A stretch of 64,000 nt of DNA, from the NCBI GenBank assembly GCA_030645535.1, contig JAUSNM010000015.1, positions 1 through 64,000 of the forward strand, in the 5' to 3' direction. Shown one piece after another: positions 1 to 8,126 of this stretch; the stretch's first letter is position 1, and every line of letters starts with the position of its first letter. The notes under the pieces are model-generated. The model saw only the letters and a program-made list of their open reading frames with translations. It had not been told where the DNA came from and made no database searches. The position numbers and the translations under genes are program-made. This DNA comes from Gallionella sp. (GTDB lineage: Bacteria > Pseudomonadota > Gammaproteobacteria > Burkholderiales > Gallionellaceae).

Positions 1-1
1 G

Positions 2-244
2 GTGCCCGTGCAAACCGTACTGATAGAAACCAATTCGGCGTATCTGAGCAAAGGCTGGTCACTCTTTCGCAAGCCACCCATGCCGATCCACTATCGTGTG
101 CGTCTGGGGCGGCGCTTTGATCCACCGCGCAATACGCAGAGCTTCATGGTCGAGCTGGAGCACTACTTTGTGCACGAGTTGGTGCCAGGCTCGGCGTTTT
201 GCCCCAGCAATTTCCTGCCCGCTCAGGGCACGCCTCAGTTGTAA
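2..244 (+). CDS. PlsC-like acyltransferase, C-terminal end (5' truncated by window)
   Basis: Only the last 80 or so codons are present; the frame is open to the window edge, so the true start lies outside. The visible sequence (VPVQTVLIETNS, then GWSLFRKPPMP and VRLGRRFDPP) resembles the C-terminal half of 1-acyl-glycerol-3-phosphate acyltransferase-type (LPLAT) proteins, which move an acyl chain onto a lipid acceptor at the inner membrane. It ends 10 bases before a family-2 glycosyltransferase on the same strand. Acyltransferase and glycosyltransferase functions are paired in aryl polyene clusters, so these two genes probably belong to the pigment pathway encoded further right. The catalytic HX4D part is not in the window. 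Confidence 0.6.
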   Translation: MPVQTVLIETNSAYLSKGWSLFRKPPMPIHYRVRLGRRFDPPRNTQSFMVELEHYFVHELVPGSAFCPSNFLPAQGTPQL

Positions 245-254
245 ATCCACCCTC

Positions 255-1019
255 ATGACAACCGCTTCGACCACGCATCTCGTCCTGATTCCCAGCTACA
301 ACCCCGGACCCAAGGTGTACGAAACGGTGCGTGCGGCACGCGCGCAGTGGACACCGGTCTGGGTGGTGGTGGACGGCAGCACCGATACCAGCGCCGAAGG
401 CCTGCAGGCCATGGCGGCGCAGGATGACGGCTTGCGCGTGCTCGTGCTGCCGCGCAACGGCGGCAAGGGCGCGGCCGTGCTGCACGGGCTGGATCTGGCC
501 GCGGCGCAAGGCTTCACGCATGTGCTGACCATGGACTCCGACGGCCAGCATCCGGCGCACCTGATTCCCGACTTCATGGCCGCGTCAGCCCGGCAGCCTG
601 CTGCCATGGTGCTGGGGGTGCCGGTGTTCGCCGCTGATGCGCCACGGCTGCGCGTCAATGGCCGCAAGGTCTCCAACGGCTGGGCCAACCTGGAAACGTT
701 GTGGGCGGGGATAGGTGATTCGCTGTTCGGTTTTCGCGTTTATCCGGTTGAGCCGCTGCGGCAGGTGATGCACGGGCAGCGCTGGATGCGCCGCTTTGAC
801 TTTGACCCCGAAGCGGTGGTGCGCCTGTGCTGGCGTGGCGTCAAGCCGGTCAATCTGCCCGCGACGGTGCGCTACTTTCGCGCCGATGAAGGGGGTATTT
901 CGCACTTCAACTATTTGCGCGACAACCTCTTGTTGACCTGGATGCACACGCGACTGTTTATCGGCTTTGTGTTGCGTTTGCCTGTTTTGCTGTCAAGACG
1001 TGCGCTGGGCCGTTCTTGA
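255..1019 (+). CDS. Family 2 glycosyltransferase
   Basis: 254 residues from the ATG at 255; an open frame reaches further upstream but overlaps the preceding gene and has no family similarity. The N-terminus shows the GT-A fold of GT2 enzymes: LVLIPSYNPG (first strand), VVVDGSTDTS (nucleotide-binding acidic loop), RNGGKGAAVLHGL and the DXD-like TMDSDGQHP at about residues 94-102. The C-terminus ends in a hydrophobic, arginine-rich stretch that may be membrane-associated. Such enzymes are close to dolichyl-phosphate-mannose-synthase-like glycosyltransferases and occur in aryl polyene clusters, where they are thought to decorate the lipid carrying the polyene. The link to the pigment cluster is inferred from the neighbouring acyltransferase and proximity. 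Confidence 0.8.
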   Translation: MTTASTTHLVLIPSYNPGPKVYETVRAARAQWTPVWVVVDGSTDTSAEGLQAMAAQDDGLRVLVLPRNGGKGAAVLHGLDLAAAQGFTHVLTMDSDGQHPAHLIPDFMAASARQPAAMVLGVPVFAADAPRLRVNGRKVSNGWANLETLWAGIGDSLFGFRVYPVEPLRQVMHGQRWMRRFDFDPEAVVRLCWRGVKPVNLPATVRYFRADEGGISHFNYLRDNLLLTWMHTRLFIGFVLRLPVLLSRRALGRS

Positions 1020-1040
1020 TACTGAATCAACCGGCCTGCA

Positions 1041-2252
1041 TCACTTTGACCTGAAAATAATCGATTTCATACGTTCAAGTTTTGGCGACACCACAGGCAC
1101 CGTCAGCATGGTGCTGGCGACAGCCATCAGCAGCAGTGCGGTGAAGGTCTCGCTGGTGATGATGTCTTTATCCAGCAGCACAGTGATGAAGATGATTTCG
1201 ATGAGTCCCTTGGTTTGCAGTAGCCAGCCGATGATGGAGGCTTCGCCCGGTTCCCACTTGAGGATTTTTCCGGCGACGTGAGTGCCGATCAATTTTCCCG
1301 AAACTGAGGCGAACAGCAAGATTGCGGCGACGATGAATACAGCCGAACCGCCCACCGCCCAGTTAGTGCGCAGTCCGGTGCTGAGGAAGAACACCGGCAT
1401 GAGGAGCAGAAAAACGTGGTGTCGCAGTAAATCCATCTGCTTCTGTTCGAACCATTCGCTGTCCATCACCGCGCCGGCGAGGAAAGCGCCGACCATGAAG
1501 TGCAGACCAGACCAGTCGGCTCCGAAGCCGCACACAGCGAGCCAGATCAAGCCGACATACCAGCGATCACGTTCCTGCAGCCACACCATGAGTTTGCGGA
1601 AGAGGTAACTGGCGATGCCGAAGGCCAGCAGGAAACCGACCTGTTTGCCGACGCGCTCCCAGTCCATCAGGATCAGCGCGAGGACACCCCAGATCGCGAT
1701 GTCGTCCAGACTGGCATAACGCAGGATGCGCTGACCGACGGGTTGGCGCAGGATCTCAAGCTTTTCCAAGAGCAGGATGAGGACGGGCAGTGCGGTGACA
1801 GCGCAGGCCATGCCGACGCCCACGACGAATTGCCAAGTCATTCCCTTGGGGCCGATCCATCCGCTGTACATCAGCATTCCGGCTGAGGCGATGCAGCCGA
1901 ACAGCAGCGGTGTGCCGAGTGCCAGGCCGGCGGTGATCACACTTTCGTTGCGGTGTTGCCATGCTTTGCGCAGATCGAGTTCGATGCCGGCGATGCAGAC
2001 GAAGATCATCACGCCCCACCAGGCGATACCGTTCAACGACTGGGTGACTTGCGGTGTAAAGACGAAGCTGTAGTAGTCGGGATAGGCTGCACCCAGAATG
2101 CCGGGGCCGAGCAAGATGCCGGTGATAATCTGCACCACCACCAGAGGGGCGTAGTACTCCGTCCTCCCCACTCTCCAGATCAGATAGGGAAGGGTGAAGA
2201 TCAGCGTCATCGCAATCAGGAATATTTCGGTGGTACTCATTGTCGAGTGCAT
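1041..2252 (-). CDS. CPA2-family cation/H+ antiporter (Kef/NapA-like membrane domain)
   Basis: 403 residues, almost entirely hydrophobic with about 11-13 predicted membrane spans. The pattern (ITGILLGPGILG near the N-terminus, a central span with GVGMACAVTALPVLILLLEKL, and FMVGAFLAGAVMD) is that of Na+/H+ or K+/H+ exchangers of the CPA2 family. There is no C-terminal TrkA-N domain, so it resembles the shorter NapA/GerN-type proteins. A start four codons later (MSTTEIF, 2240) is also possible. It converges on the glycosyltransferase with a 21-base gap. It looks like a stand-alone housekeeping gene separate from the pigment operon. Confidence 0.85.
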   Translation of the reverse strand: MHSTMSTTEIFLIAMTLIFTLPYLIWRVGRTEYYAPLVVVQIITGILLGPGILGAAYPDYYSFVFTPQVTQSLNGIAWWGVMIFVCIAGIELDLRKAWQHRNESVITAGLALGTPLLFGCIASAGMLMYSGWIGPKGMTWQFVVGVGMACAVTALPVLILLLEKLEILRQPVGQRILRYASLDDIAIWGVLALILMDWERVGKQVGFLLAFGIASYLFRKLMVWLQERDRWYVGLIWLAVCGFGADWSGLHFMVGAFLAGAVMDSEWFEQKQMDLLRHHVFLLLMPVFFLSTGLRTNWAVGGSAVFIVAAILLFASVSGKLIGTHVAGKILKWEPGEASIIGWLLQTKGLIEIIFITVLLDKDIITSETFTALLLMAVASTMLTVPVVSPKLERMKSIIFRSK

Positions 2253-2287
2253 GGTTTCCGCTATTTCGTGTTATTCAGAGGGATGAG

Positions 2288-2313
2288 GCGTTTCATATGC
2301 GTTTCATATGCGT
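2288..2313. repeat. 11-bp tandem duplication
   Basis: The unit GCGTTTCATAT occurs twice back to back (2288-2298 and 2299-2309) followed by the first bases of a third copy. It lies 36 bases upstream of the antiporter start codon, so it could affect spacing of a promoter element there. Confidence 0.7.
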
Positions 2314-2375
2314 TAACGGGATACACAGAGCACGGCATTATTATAGTGTTGGTTTATCCTGGAAAAAGCTGTTGT

Positions 2376-2500
2376 CCGCAGATTAAATGGATTAACGCAG
2401 ATTAAACAAATACTTACACGCACACTTGATTTACCATTTGGGTGACGAGTAGTTCTTTCGTAACTTGTTGTTAATCTGTGTGAATCTGCGTAATCTGCGG
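2376..2500. repeat. Imperfect inverted repeat of the CGCAGATTA type
   Basis: The left arm at 2376-2407 begins CCGCAGATTA and contains GCAGATTAA again; the right arm at 2470-2500 reads GTTAATCTGTG...TAATCTGCGG, its approximate reverse complement. Repeats built on 'AATCTGCG-TAATCTGCGG' words are commonly scattered between genes in proteobacterial genomes. The arms frame a 62-base core without features. No transposase is present. Confidence 0.55.
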
Positions 2501-2680
2501 ATTGAACTGAGGTTTTCAGGTTTATGGTAGCTGACATCCGTCTGCTTGCGAGACGTTGGAGACCGTGACGAGTGTCCGCTATCTAGCAATCAATACCGCG
2601 TTACTATCCAGCTTGTTAAACGGATGCAATAACATTAATGAATTCCGTTTACAAAAGCCAAGACATCCCCTTCTAAGAGA

Positions 2681-3031
2681 TTACAGTATTTCGAGAACAC
2701 TCTCAGGCGGTCTTCCGATTGCAGCTCTGTCGCCATTGATCACTATCGGACGCTCCAGCAGTTTTGGATTGCCTGAAATGATTTTCAGCCATTCGGAATC
2801 AGGTCGCTCATCCTTGGGGGAAAGACCGAGTTCCTTTGCGACTTCCTCCTTGAACCTGATTATATCCTTAGGGCCTTTGCCCAGCTTTTTCAGCACTTCT
2901 TCCAGCTCTGCCGCTGAAGGAGCGGTTTCCAGATAGAGAATCAGTTCCGGCTCAATCCCCTTTTCCTGTAGCAGGGTTAAGGTTGCCCTGCATTTGCTGC
3001 ATTTGGGGTTGTGATACATTGAAACGCTCAT
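2681..3031 (-). CDS. ArsC/YfgD-like arsenate reductase (thioredoxin-fold)
   Basis: 116 residues from the ATG at 3031; an upstream extension of 19 codons is possible but the family starts at this methionine (MSVSMYHNPKCSKCRATL). The fold is that of glutaredoxin-dependent ArsC/YfgD proteins. Cys10 lies in PKCSKCRAT; most YfgD relatives carry CSKSR, so a second cysteine makes a CXXC here. C-terminal features of the family are present (LLERPIVINGDRAAIGRPPE, with the conserved RP and GRPPE). It would reduce arsenate or another small oxyanion or disulfide in the cytoplasm. No other arsenic gene is nearby, so an arsenic role is uncertain. Confidence 0.8.
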   Translation of the reverse strand: MSVSMYHNPKCSKCRATLTLLQEKGIEPELILYLETAPSAAELEEVLKKLGKGPKDIIRFKEEVAKELGLSPKDERPDSEWLKIISGNPKLLERPIVINGDRAAIGRPPESVLEIL

Positions 3032-3060
3032 GTGCTTCCTTATATTAAGAAAATTTTGGT

Positions 3061-3123
3061 TCATATATAACATCCTCCCGGATGCCATTTAACTTGCGTC
3101 AATGAGGCCGGCGTGTCATCGAC
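3061..3123 (-). pseudogene. Fragment resembling the C-terminus of the methyltransferase at 5385
   Basis: Read on the minus strand, these 20 codons give VDDTPASLTQVKWHPGG and then two or three residues before TGA. The core LTQVKWH matches LTQVKRH in the UbiE-like methyltransferase at 5385-6164. At DNA level 3077-3101 and 5437-5461 share 23 of 25 bases. The fragment lies between the ArsC-like gene and the histidine kinase with no start or upstream domain, so it looks like a leftover from a duplication or rearrangement. Confidence 0.4.
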
Positions 3124-3134
3124 TGCGAGTATTG

Positions 3135-4937
3135 TCAGGTAACATTTACCGGTTGGTTCGTCTGCAATGCCTTCAGGATGGCAGGATAGTCGAAATTTTC
3201 CGCGAGGTGAGACAGCGTCTTGTGCAATTTCGGATCAAGCGATGCGACTTGCAAAATAACGGCGCTAATGCGTTCACCATCCAGGCTTTCCAGGGCATCG
3301 CGAAGTTCGCATTGCAACTCTGGCGGCAATGCCGCCAGCATCTGTCCTGTCAAGACTACTTCGTTCACATCCTCTGCCTCGGTGTCGGAATAAACATATT
3401 GCAAACCCAACTGTTTGCTTAACGTTTCATATACTTCATTGAACCGGTAGGGTTTGCGCACGAAGTCATCCATGCCGGCTCTTAGCATTTCATCGCGCTG
3501 CTCCATAAAGGCCGAAGCCGTGACCGCAACGATCTTCACGTCAGTTCCACCGGGCAGTTGGCGGATGCGCCGGGCAGCTTCCAGGCCGTCCATCACAGGC
3601 ATGCGCCGATCCATCCAGATCAGGTGCGGCTGCCAGCTCTGAAACAGTTCCAGTGCCAGCTCACCGTTCTCTGCCACCTTGACTGGCAGACCTATGCTCT
3701 CCATCAACCGGGTGAGCAACAATTGATTTTCCAGTTGATCTTCAACGATCAGGATGCGGTATTCGGGCTGACCAGGTGCCATGCCCACCACATCACCTTT
3801 GACCGTGGTTTCAGGCTTGACCACATCCGCTGCCGCAACCATGTTTACTGGCAGTTCCACACGGAAGGTTGAGCCTTTACCCTGCGTGCTTTCGATACTG
3901 ATCGTTCCGCCCATCAGTTGTATGAATTGCCGGGTGATCGTCAAGCCAAGACCGGTGCCCTTCTGCGCGGCGATCTCTTCCACCTGCACAAACGGCTCGA
4001 AAATTTTGTCCTGATCTTCAGGCTTGATGCCGGGGCCGGTATCTTCAACCTCGATCAGCAAGCGTTTCAGAGGAACATTTGGCTTCATCCCGAAACGCAC
4101 GGTAACGCCGCCTTGCTGCGTGAATTTCACCGCATTGCCCACCAGGTTAATTAATATCTGGCGCAGGCGCGCCTCGTCGCCCTTGATATAGCGCGGAAAC
4201 TCGGAAGACTGGTCGACCAGCAGTCGCAACCCCTTTTCCTGGGCGCGCATATGCATCATATCGGTGACATCGCGCACCATACCGCCGAGATCGAAGGGGG
4301 CATTCTCCAGTTGCACCCGGCCGGCTTCGATCTTGGCCATTTCCAGCACATCGTTGATCAGCGTCAGCAGATGTTCGCCGCTGCGGTTGATGATGTCGAG
4401 GTTCTCGCGCTGTTCATGTTGCAGTAGCGGATCTTTACGCATCATGCTGGAAAAGCCGAGAATCGCATTCAGCGGCGTGCGCAATTCATGGCTCATGTTG
4501 GCCAGGAACACGCTCTTGGCTTTATTCGCTGCTTCCGCTTCATCGCGTGCCTTTTCAAGCTGCGCCTGGCTGGGCAGTTTCAAGGCTCGCGGAATTACCC
4601 ACCAAATCGCAAATACGGTTGCTACGGCAACGAAGGCCGCCAGTGCCTTTGCATACGCTTCCTCCCAGTACAGCGGGAACCAGATCGTTACGGCCGAAAA
4701 GGCGTGTGTGCTGGCGCAGGTCAGAATGAATGAAATAAAAAAACCCAGGTACAACCAGCGGTAAGGCAGGTCTTTGCGCTTCCAGGCGAAATAGGAGATC
4801 CCTATAGGGTAGGTGGCGTAGGCGAGCGCCATGATCACGTCAGAACCGGCAGACAGCCAGAGTAGCCCCGGACTCCAGGTCAGGCAGTAGCCATGCGGGA
4901 TTAAATCATTAACCCCGAAAACTGCTGTGTTTAACAT
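3135..4937 (-). CDS. Hybrid histidine kinase with ethylene-receptor-like membrane domain
   Basis: 600 residues. Residues 25-115 form three membrane spans resembling the ETR1/Slr1212 sensor: Asp33, Tyr40 and Pro44 (SDVIMALAYATYP) and Cys74/His78 (ILTCASTH) fall at the spacing of the ETR1 ethylene/copper-site residues Asp25, Tyr32, Pro36, Cys65 and His69. The DLPYRWLYLG loop is also typical. A coiled linker leads to a HisKA domain with His150 in SHELRTPLN, an ATPase domain (N box near 264-272, DTGPGI 299-304, GTGLGL 327-332) and a receiver domain with Asp443 in WMDRRMP. The last 90 residues are a helical tail without a clear HPt histidine. A strong Shine-Dalgarno AAGGAGGT precedes the ATG. The ligand is inferred, not shown. 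Confidence 0.9.
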   Translation of the reverse strand: MLNTAVFGVNDLIPHGYCLTWSPGLLWLSAGSDVIMALAYATYPIGISYFAWKRKDLPYRWLYLGFFISFILTCASTHAFSAVTIWFPLYWEEAYAKALAAFVAVATVFAIWWVIPRALKLPSQAQLEKARDEAEAANKAKSVFLANMSHELRTPLNAILGFSSMMRKDPLLQHEQRENLDIINRSGEHLLTLINDVLEMAKIEAGRVQLENAPFDLGGMVRDVTDMMHMRAQEKGLRLLVDQSSEFPRYIKGDEARLRQILINLVGNAVKFTQQGGVTVRFGMKPNVPLKRLLIEVEDTGPGIKPEDQDKIFEPFVQVEEIAAQKGTGLGLTITRQFIQLMGGTISIESTQGKGSTFRVELPVNMVAAADVVKPETTVKGDVVGMAPGQPEYRILIVEDQLENQLLLTRLMESIGLPVKVAENGELALELFQSWQPHLIWMDRRMPVMDGLEAARRIRQLPGGTDVKIVAVTASAFMEQRDEMLRAGMDDFVRKPYRFNEVYETLSKQLGLQYVYSDTEAEDVNEVVLTGQMLAALPPELQCELRDALESLDGERISAVILQVASLDPKLHKTLSHLAENFDYPAILKALQTNQPVNVT

Positions 4938-5384
4938 AGTGAAACCTCCTTGAGGTTATGTCTTCATTCCACTCACACTATTCACTAACGGGCATGGCAA
5001 AGAAACCACCCCTGATAATGCAATGGTTCTCGCAGGTATTTTGCCCGAGGGCAAAAACTCGCAAATTCACCATGCCCGTTCCCCCTTTTCAACTTTCCCC
5101 CGCAAGCGAGGGAAAGGGCAAACGAACGCTCGCACGAGTTTCACGTTAACGTGGCGCATTGGCGGCAGAATTCTACAATGCCCGTGTAAACAATGTCGTA
5201 AATAAACCCGCCACTGTCCTCTGAAGCGACTTAACTTAACACTTTGCTACGATGGTATCGACTTGCGTGGCCTCGGCGGTACTCTCCAATGACTGGCTTT
5301 TGCACAAAGCGGTCTGAAATATCAACTCGATTTGAGAGGGCTTGCTGCTTAGCCCTCTGCGTGGACAACTTACTTTTCCCGGCG
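4938..5384. other. 447-base intergenic region with palindromes, no supported gene
   Basis: Between the kinase start and the end of the pigment operon. It contains a palindrome TTTTGCCC-GA-GGGCAAAA (5039-5056), a pair CTTTCCC/GGGAAAG around CCGCAAGCGA (5093-5116), words ACGGGCATGG and CCATGCCCGT facing each other (4988-5079), and the hairpin listed next. The GGGCATGGC word recurs at 60,866. No protein-coding signal was recognised. Confidence 0.5.
5335..5358 (-). terminator. Hairpin downstream of the pigment operon
   Basis: Perfect 8-bp stem AGAGGGCT/AGCCCTCT with an 8-base loop, 27 bases after the last stop codon of the minus-strand operon. There is no U-tract after it on the minus strand, so it may protect the mRNA 3' end or mark a factor-dependent stop rather than act alone. 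Confidence 0.4.
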
Positions 5385-6164
5385 TTAGTCAGGCTGACCG
5401 GCCTTGATCGCCTGATATTCCGAAAAAATACCGACTCCCAGATGCCGTTTAACTTGCGTCAGCCCGACTCCGTTCAGCGTGTTGATGACTTGTTCGGGCG
5501 GGACACAGGCTTCAATGCTGTCCCAGAAATAGCGCCAGATCGTCGCGGTATTTTTTTGTTTGGATATAAATCGTGTCAGCAACGGTATCACGCCGCGCAT
5601 ATAGCTTTTGAGTATCCATCGCCCTAACGGGCTTTGCGCCTGAGTGATTTCGAGTATGCAAAGACGGCCACCCGGTTTCAAAACCCGTTCAAACTCCGCA
5701 AAGGCCACGGAGAGATCGCCGATGTGGCGCAGTGCATAGCCCATACTCAAAAAATCAAAATGATTGTCGGGGAAGGGCAATGATTCGGCACGGCCTTCGA
5801 TCAATACCATGGTCTTGGGAAGACGGCTGGCTGCCATCATGCCCAGGCTTGGATCGATGCCGGTAACCAGTGCAGGATCGCCTGTAAGAATACATTCTTG
5901 CGCTGCAACCAGCCCGGTGCCTACGCCGACATCGAGTACCTTCATGCCCTTTTTTAAACCGGCGCGAATCAGCGCATCACGCCGATAGCCGGGGCCGGTG
6001 CCGAATGCCAGCATCGCCTCGATACGGTCGTAATCGGCTGCGGTATTGTCAAAAATCTGGCGTAAATAGGCTTGCCTGTCCTGCTCTGTCTGGTAGTAAT
6101 CGGTCAGCGGGATGTGCGGTGCATGCACCAGGGGAGTTGCGTCAGTGTTCATAGGGTCGCTCAT
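5385..6164 (-). CDS. UbiE-like SAM-dependent methyltransferase of the aryl polyene cluster
   Basis: 259 residues, class I methyltransferase. The SAM-binding motif VLDVGVGTG is at about residues 76-84, followed by GIDPS (acidic end of strand 2), FDFLSMGYALRHI and LKPGGRLCILE. The overall layout follows UbiE/COQ5. It starts 2 bases after the ketoreductase gene and is the last gene of the 14-gene operon. Aryl polyene clusters often carry such an enzyme, proposed to methylate the aromatic head group. A role in ubiquinone synthesis is less likely given the context. Confidence 0.85.
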   Translation of the reverse strand: MSDPMNTDATPLVHAPHIPLTDYYQTEQDRQAYLRQIFDNTAADYDRIEAMLAFGTGPGYRRDALIRAGLKKGMKVLDVGVGTGLVAAQECILTGDPALVTGIDPSLGMMAASRLPKTMVLIEGRAESLPFPDNHFDFLSMGYALRHIGDLSVAFAEFERVLKPGGRLCILEITQAQSPLGRWILKSYMRGVIPLLTRFISKQKNTATIWRYFWDSIEACVPPEQVINTLNGVGLTQVKRHLGVGIFSEYQAIKAGQPD

Positions 6165-6166
6165 TG

Positions 6167-6886
6167 TTAAATTATGCCGCCGTTGATGGAAATTATTTGA
6201 CCTGTGATATAGGCCGCCTGAGTTGACGCGAGAAAACCGATCAGGTCGGCAACTTCGCCTGGCGTGCCGGCGCGTTTCATCGGCACCATGCGTGCGATGT
6301 CCTGGGCTGTGAATGCGGATTCGCTCATCTGGGTGTCGATAATGCCGGGGGCTACTGCATTGACGGTGATGCCGCGACTTGCGACTTCCAGCGCCAGCGA
6401 CTTGGTGGCTGAATTGAGCGCGCCCTTGGCAGCTGCATAATTGACCTGGCCGCGATTGCCGGTCAGCGCGGCGATGGAAGACACGTTGATAATGCGTCCC
6501 CAGCGGCTGCGGATCATCGGCATCATTAGCGGCTGGGTGACGTTGAAAAATCCGTTAACGGATACATCTATCACCCGGTGCCACTGCGAGGCCTGCATGC
6601 CCGGGAAGATGGCATCGTCATGGATGCCGGCATTGTTGACCAGAATCTGGATAGGCTGGTGTTCAACCAGCGGGGTCAGCACATCGGCGACCGCTGCACT
6701 GTCAGTCACATCGAATGTAAGCACTTGTGCACTGCCGCCCTCTGCACAAATTGCGTCAGACAGCAGCTGTGCGGCCTGCAGATTATGATTGGCATGAATG
6801 TAAACATGGCAGCCATCGGCCGCTAAGCGGCGGCAGATGGCAGCCCCTATGCCGCCGCTGCCGCCGGTGACCAGCGCATTCTTCAT
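6167..6886 (-). CDS. 3-oxoacyl-ACP reductase (FabG-like, APE ketoreductase)
   Basis: 239 residues, classical short-chain dehydrogenase. NADP-binding TGGSGGIG is at 8-15, NNAG at 84-87, and the catalytic Ser137, Tyr150 and Lys154 are in VSSIAALTGNRGQVNYAAAK. The end carries the FabG-type ITGQIISINGG. It would reduce the beta-keto group of the growing polyene on ACP, before dehydration. The start ATG overlaps the stop of the dehydratase by 4 bases, a sign of translational coupling. Corresponds to ApeQ of the E. coli CFT073 cluster by position and type. Confidence 0.9.
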   Translation of the reverse strand: MKNALVTGGSGGIGAAICRRLAADGCHVYIHANHNLQAAQLLSDAICAEGGSAQVLTFDVTDSAAVADVLTPLVEHQPIQILVNNAGIHDDAIFPGMQASQWHRVIDVSVNGFFNVTQPLMMPMIRSRWGRIINVSSIAALTGNRGQVNYAAAKGALNSATKSLALEVASRGITVNAVAPGIIDTQMSESAFTAQDIARMVPMKRAGTPGEVADLIGFLASTQAAYITGQIISINGGII

Positions 6887-7338
6887 GGTGCGACACCTTG
6901 TGTGATTAAGTCGGCATTGAGCACGACTGCGGCGCGCCCCTCCAGCAGCCGGCGACCCGCCGCACTGATGCTGAACTGATAGAGGATATTGTTTTCACTG
7001 CGGGAGATACAGGCAGCTTCCACCCGTAGATCGGCTGCGATGTCGTCAAGCCTGGGTACATGCAGCTGTGCGCCGCGCACGCTGACCAGATAACCGACTT
7101 TTGCGCGGGTGCTGTCTGGTGGCGCGAGCAAGGCGCCGTGCACGGCCATGGCCTGGGCTGCGTATTCGATACCGCAGGCGGCACCCAGCCTTTCATTTGA
7201 GCGCAACGGGTTGCAGGCGTCGCGGTGGCTGACAGCGCGACACTGGATGTGTAGTTCGTCCCACGCTTCAACGCAATCGAGCAGACACATGCTGCCCTGA
7301 TGCGGGATATGACGGGCAATCCAGGCGTGATTCAGCAC
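6883..7338 (-). CDS. Hot-dog 3-hydroxyacyl-ACP dehydratase (ApeP-type)
   Basis: 151 residues. The N-terminal IPHQGSMCLLD is the FabZ/ApeP-type active-site region with His13 as likely catalytic residue; GIEYAAQAMAVHGAL follows where the central hot-dog helix would be (about residues 56-70), with Glu58 as candidate acid. Such proteins dehydrate 3-hydroxyacyl-ACP to form the conjugated double bonds. It overlaps the upstream ketosynthase-like gene by 7 bases. The cluster has a second, different dehydratase at 14,724; the E. coli ApeI/ApeP pair offers a precedent for two. Confidence 0.8.
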   Translation of the reverse strand: MLNHAWIARHIPHQGSMCLLDCVEAWDELHIQCRAVSHRDACNPLRSNERLGAACGIEYAAQAMAVHGALLAPPDSTRAKVGYLVSVRGAQLHVPRLDDIAADLRVEAACISRSENNILYQFSISAAGRRLLEGRAAVVLNADLITQGVAP

Positions 7339-8126
7339 AGTGTAATGTCCACGGCAAGATGCGTGCTGTCCAGGTAATCGAGCACTACGCGGCCGTCTTG
7401 TTGCAGCGCGATAGCGCGCAGCAGCGGCAAGCCGCGTGCGGCAGGGATACTGACGCGCAGGCTTTCGAGTGCGGCATCGTCAAGCTGATCAGCGCTGGCA
7501 TCCGTCAGGCTGACGGTGATTTTCGCAAGTGCCCGGGTGCTGCGCTCAGGCGCCAGTACCAGTGCGATGCCAAACGCATCAGGGATGGGGCGGGCGCTGT
7601 ATAGCGGCTCGGGGTACGGTGTGTCACACGCAAGCATTATGGTGCGCGTGTTATCTACCACAACCTGACTGATTGCTTCGAGCAGACCCGCGCCGAAGCT
7701 GGCGTCAAAGGCACACAACACGGATGAGGCGGTCATCGCGCCTGTGGCAATACTCCAGTATCCGCTGGCCGTGTTATGTACCGAGTTGTGAAAGCGGGTA
7801 GGGGAGATTTGCCGGTCACTCGATGCCAACATCTCGCAGATGGCGTGACAGTTTTCCCCGTCGCCGCCAGATGCGGAAAACACACTGGGCAGGCTGGCAG
7901 CATCGAGCCCCGCAGCATTGATGGCTTCCAGTCCGGTCGCCAGCGTGAGTTTGACGATCGCGCCACTGCGACGGCGCTCTGCCGCCGGCAACAATGCGGG
8001 GGAGGGCAGGATGGTTTTATGCGACAGATAGGGCTGCTGTCCGGTCAGGATAGCCTGGCTGCCTGGCCAGTCGCTCAAACCGGGGCCTAGCAAGCCGATG
8101 CCTTCGATGTATGCGGTGAGCGTCAT
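7332..8126 (-). CDS. Ketosynthase-like protein lacking the active cysteine (chain-length-factor-like)
   Basis: 264 residues from the ATG at 8126, chosen because its ATGA overlaps the stop of the ketosynthase; an 11-codon extension is possible. It is only two thirds of normal ketosynthase length. It matches the 'beta-ketoacyl synthase-like N-terminal' type: YIEGIGLLGPG at the start, FHNSVHNTASGYWSIATG, then FDASFGAGLLEA where ketosynthases have their cysteine nucleophile. No cysteine or paired histidines stand at catalytic positions. As in ApeC and type II PKS partners, it probably forms a heterodimer with the adjacent ketosynthase and helps set chain length. Confidence 0.75.
   Translation of the reverse strand: MTLTAYIEGIGLLGPGLSDWPGSQAILTGQQPYLSHKTILPSPALLPAAERRRSGAIVKLTLATGLEAINAAGLDAASLPSVFSASGGDGENCHAICEMLASSDRQISPTRFHNSVHNTASGYWSIATGAMTASSVLCAFDASFGAGLLEAISQVVVDNTRTIMLACDTPYPEPLYSARPIPDAFGIALVLAPERSTRALAKITVSLTDASADQLDDAALESLRVSIPAARGLPLLRAIALQQDGRVVLDYLDSTHLAVDITLC

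Larger units (their letters stand above)
2253..2680. other. 428-base intergenic region without a supported gene
   Basis: Lies between the antiporter start and the end of the ArsC-like gene. It holds an 11-bp tandem duplication and a pair of imperfect inverted repeats (listed separately). Short open frames here run through the repeats and show no recognisable protein, so none is called. The antiporter promoter is presumably within the part nearest 2252 but no clear -35/-10 pair was seen. Confidence 0.6.

Noticed and set aside
2313-2537. 74-codon minus-strand frame in the gap after the antiporter
   Set aside because: It runs through the inverted CGCAGATTA repeats and shows no protein family features or ribosome site.
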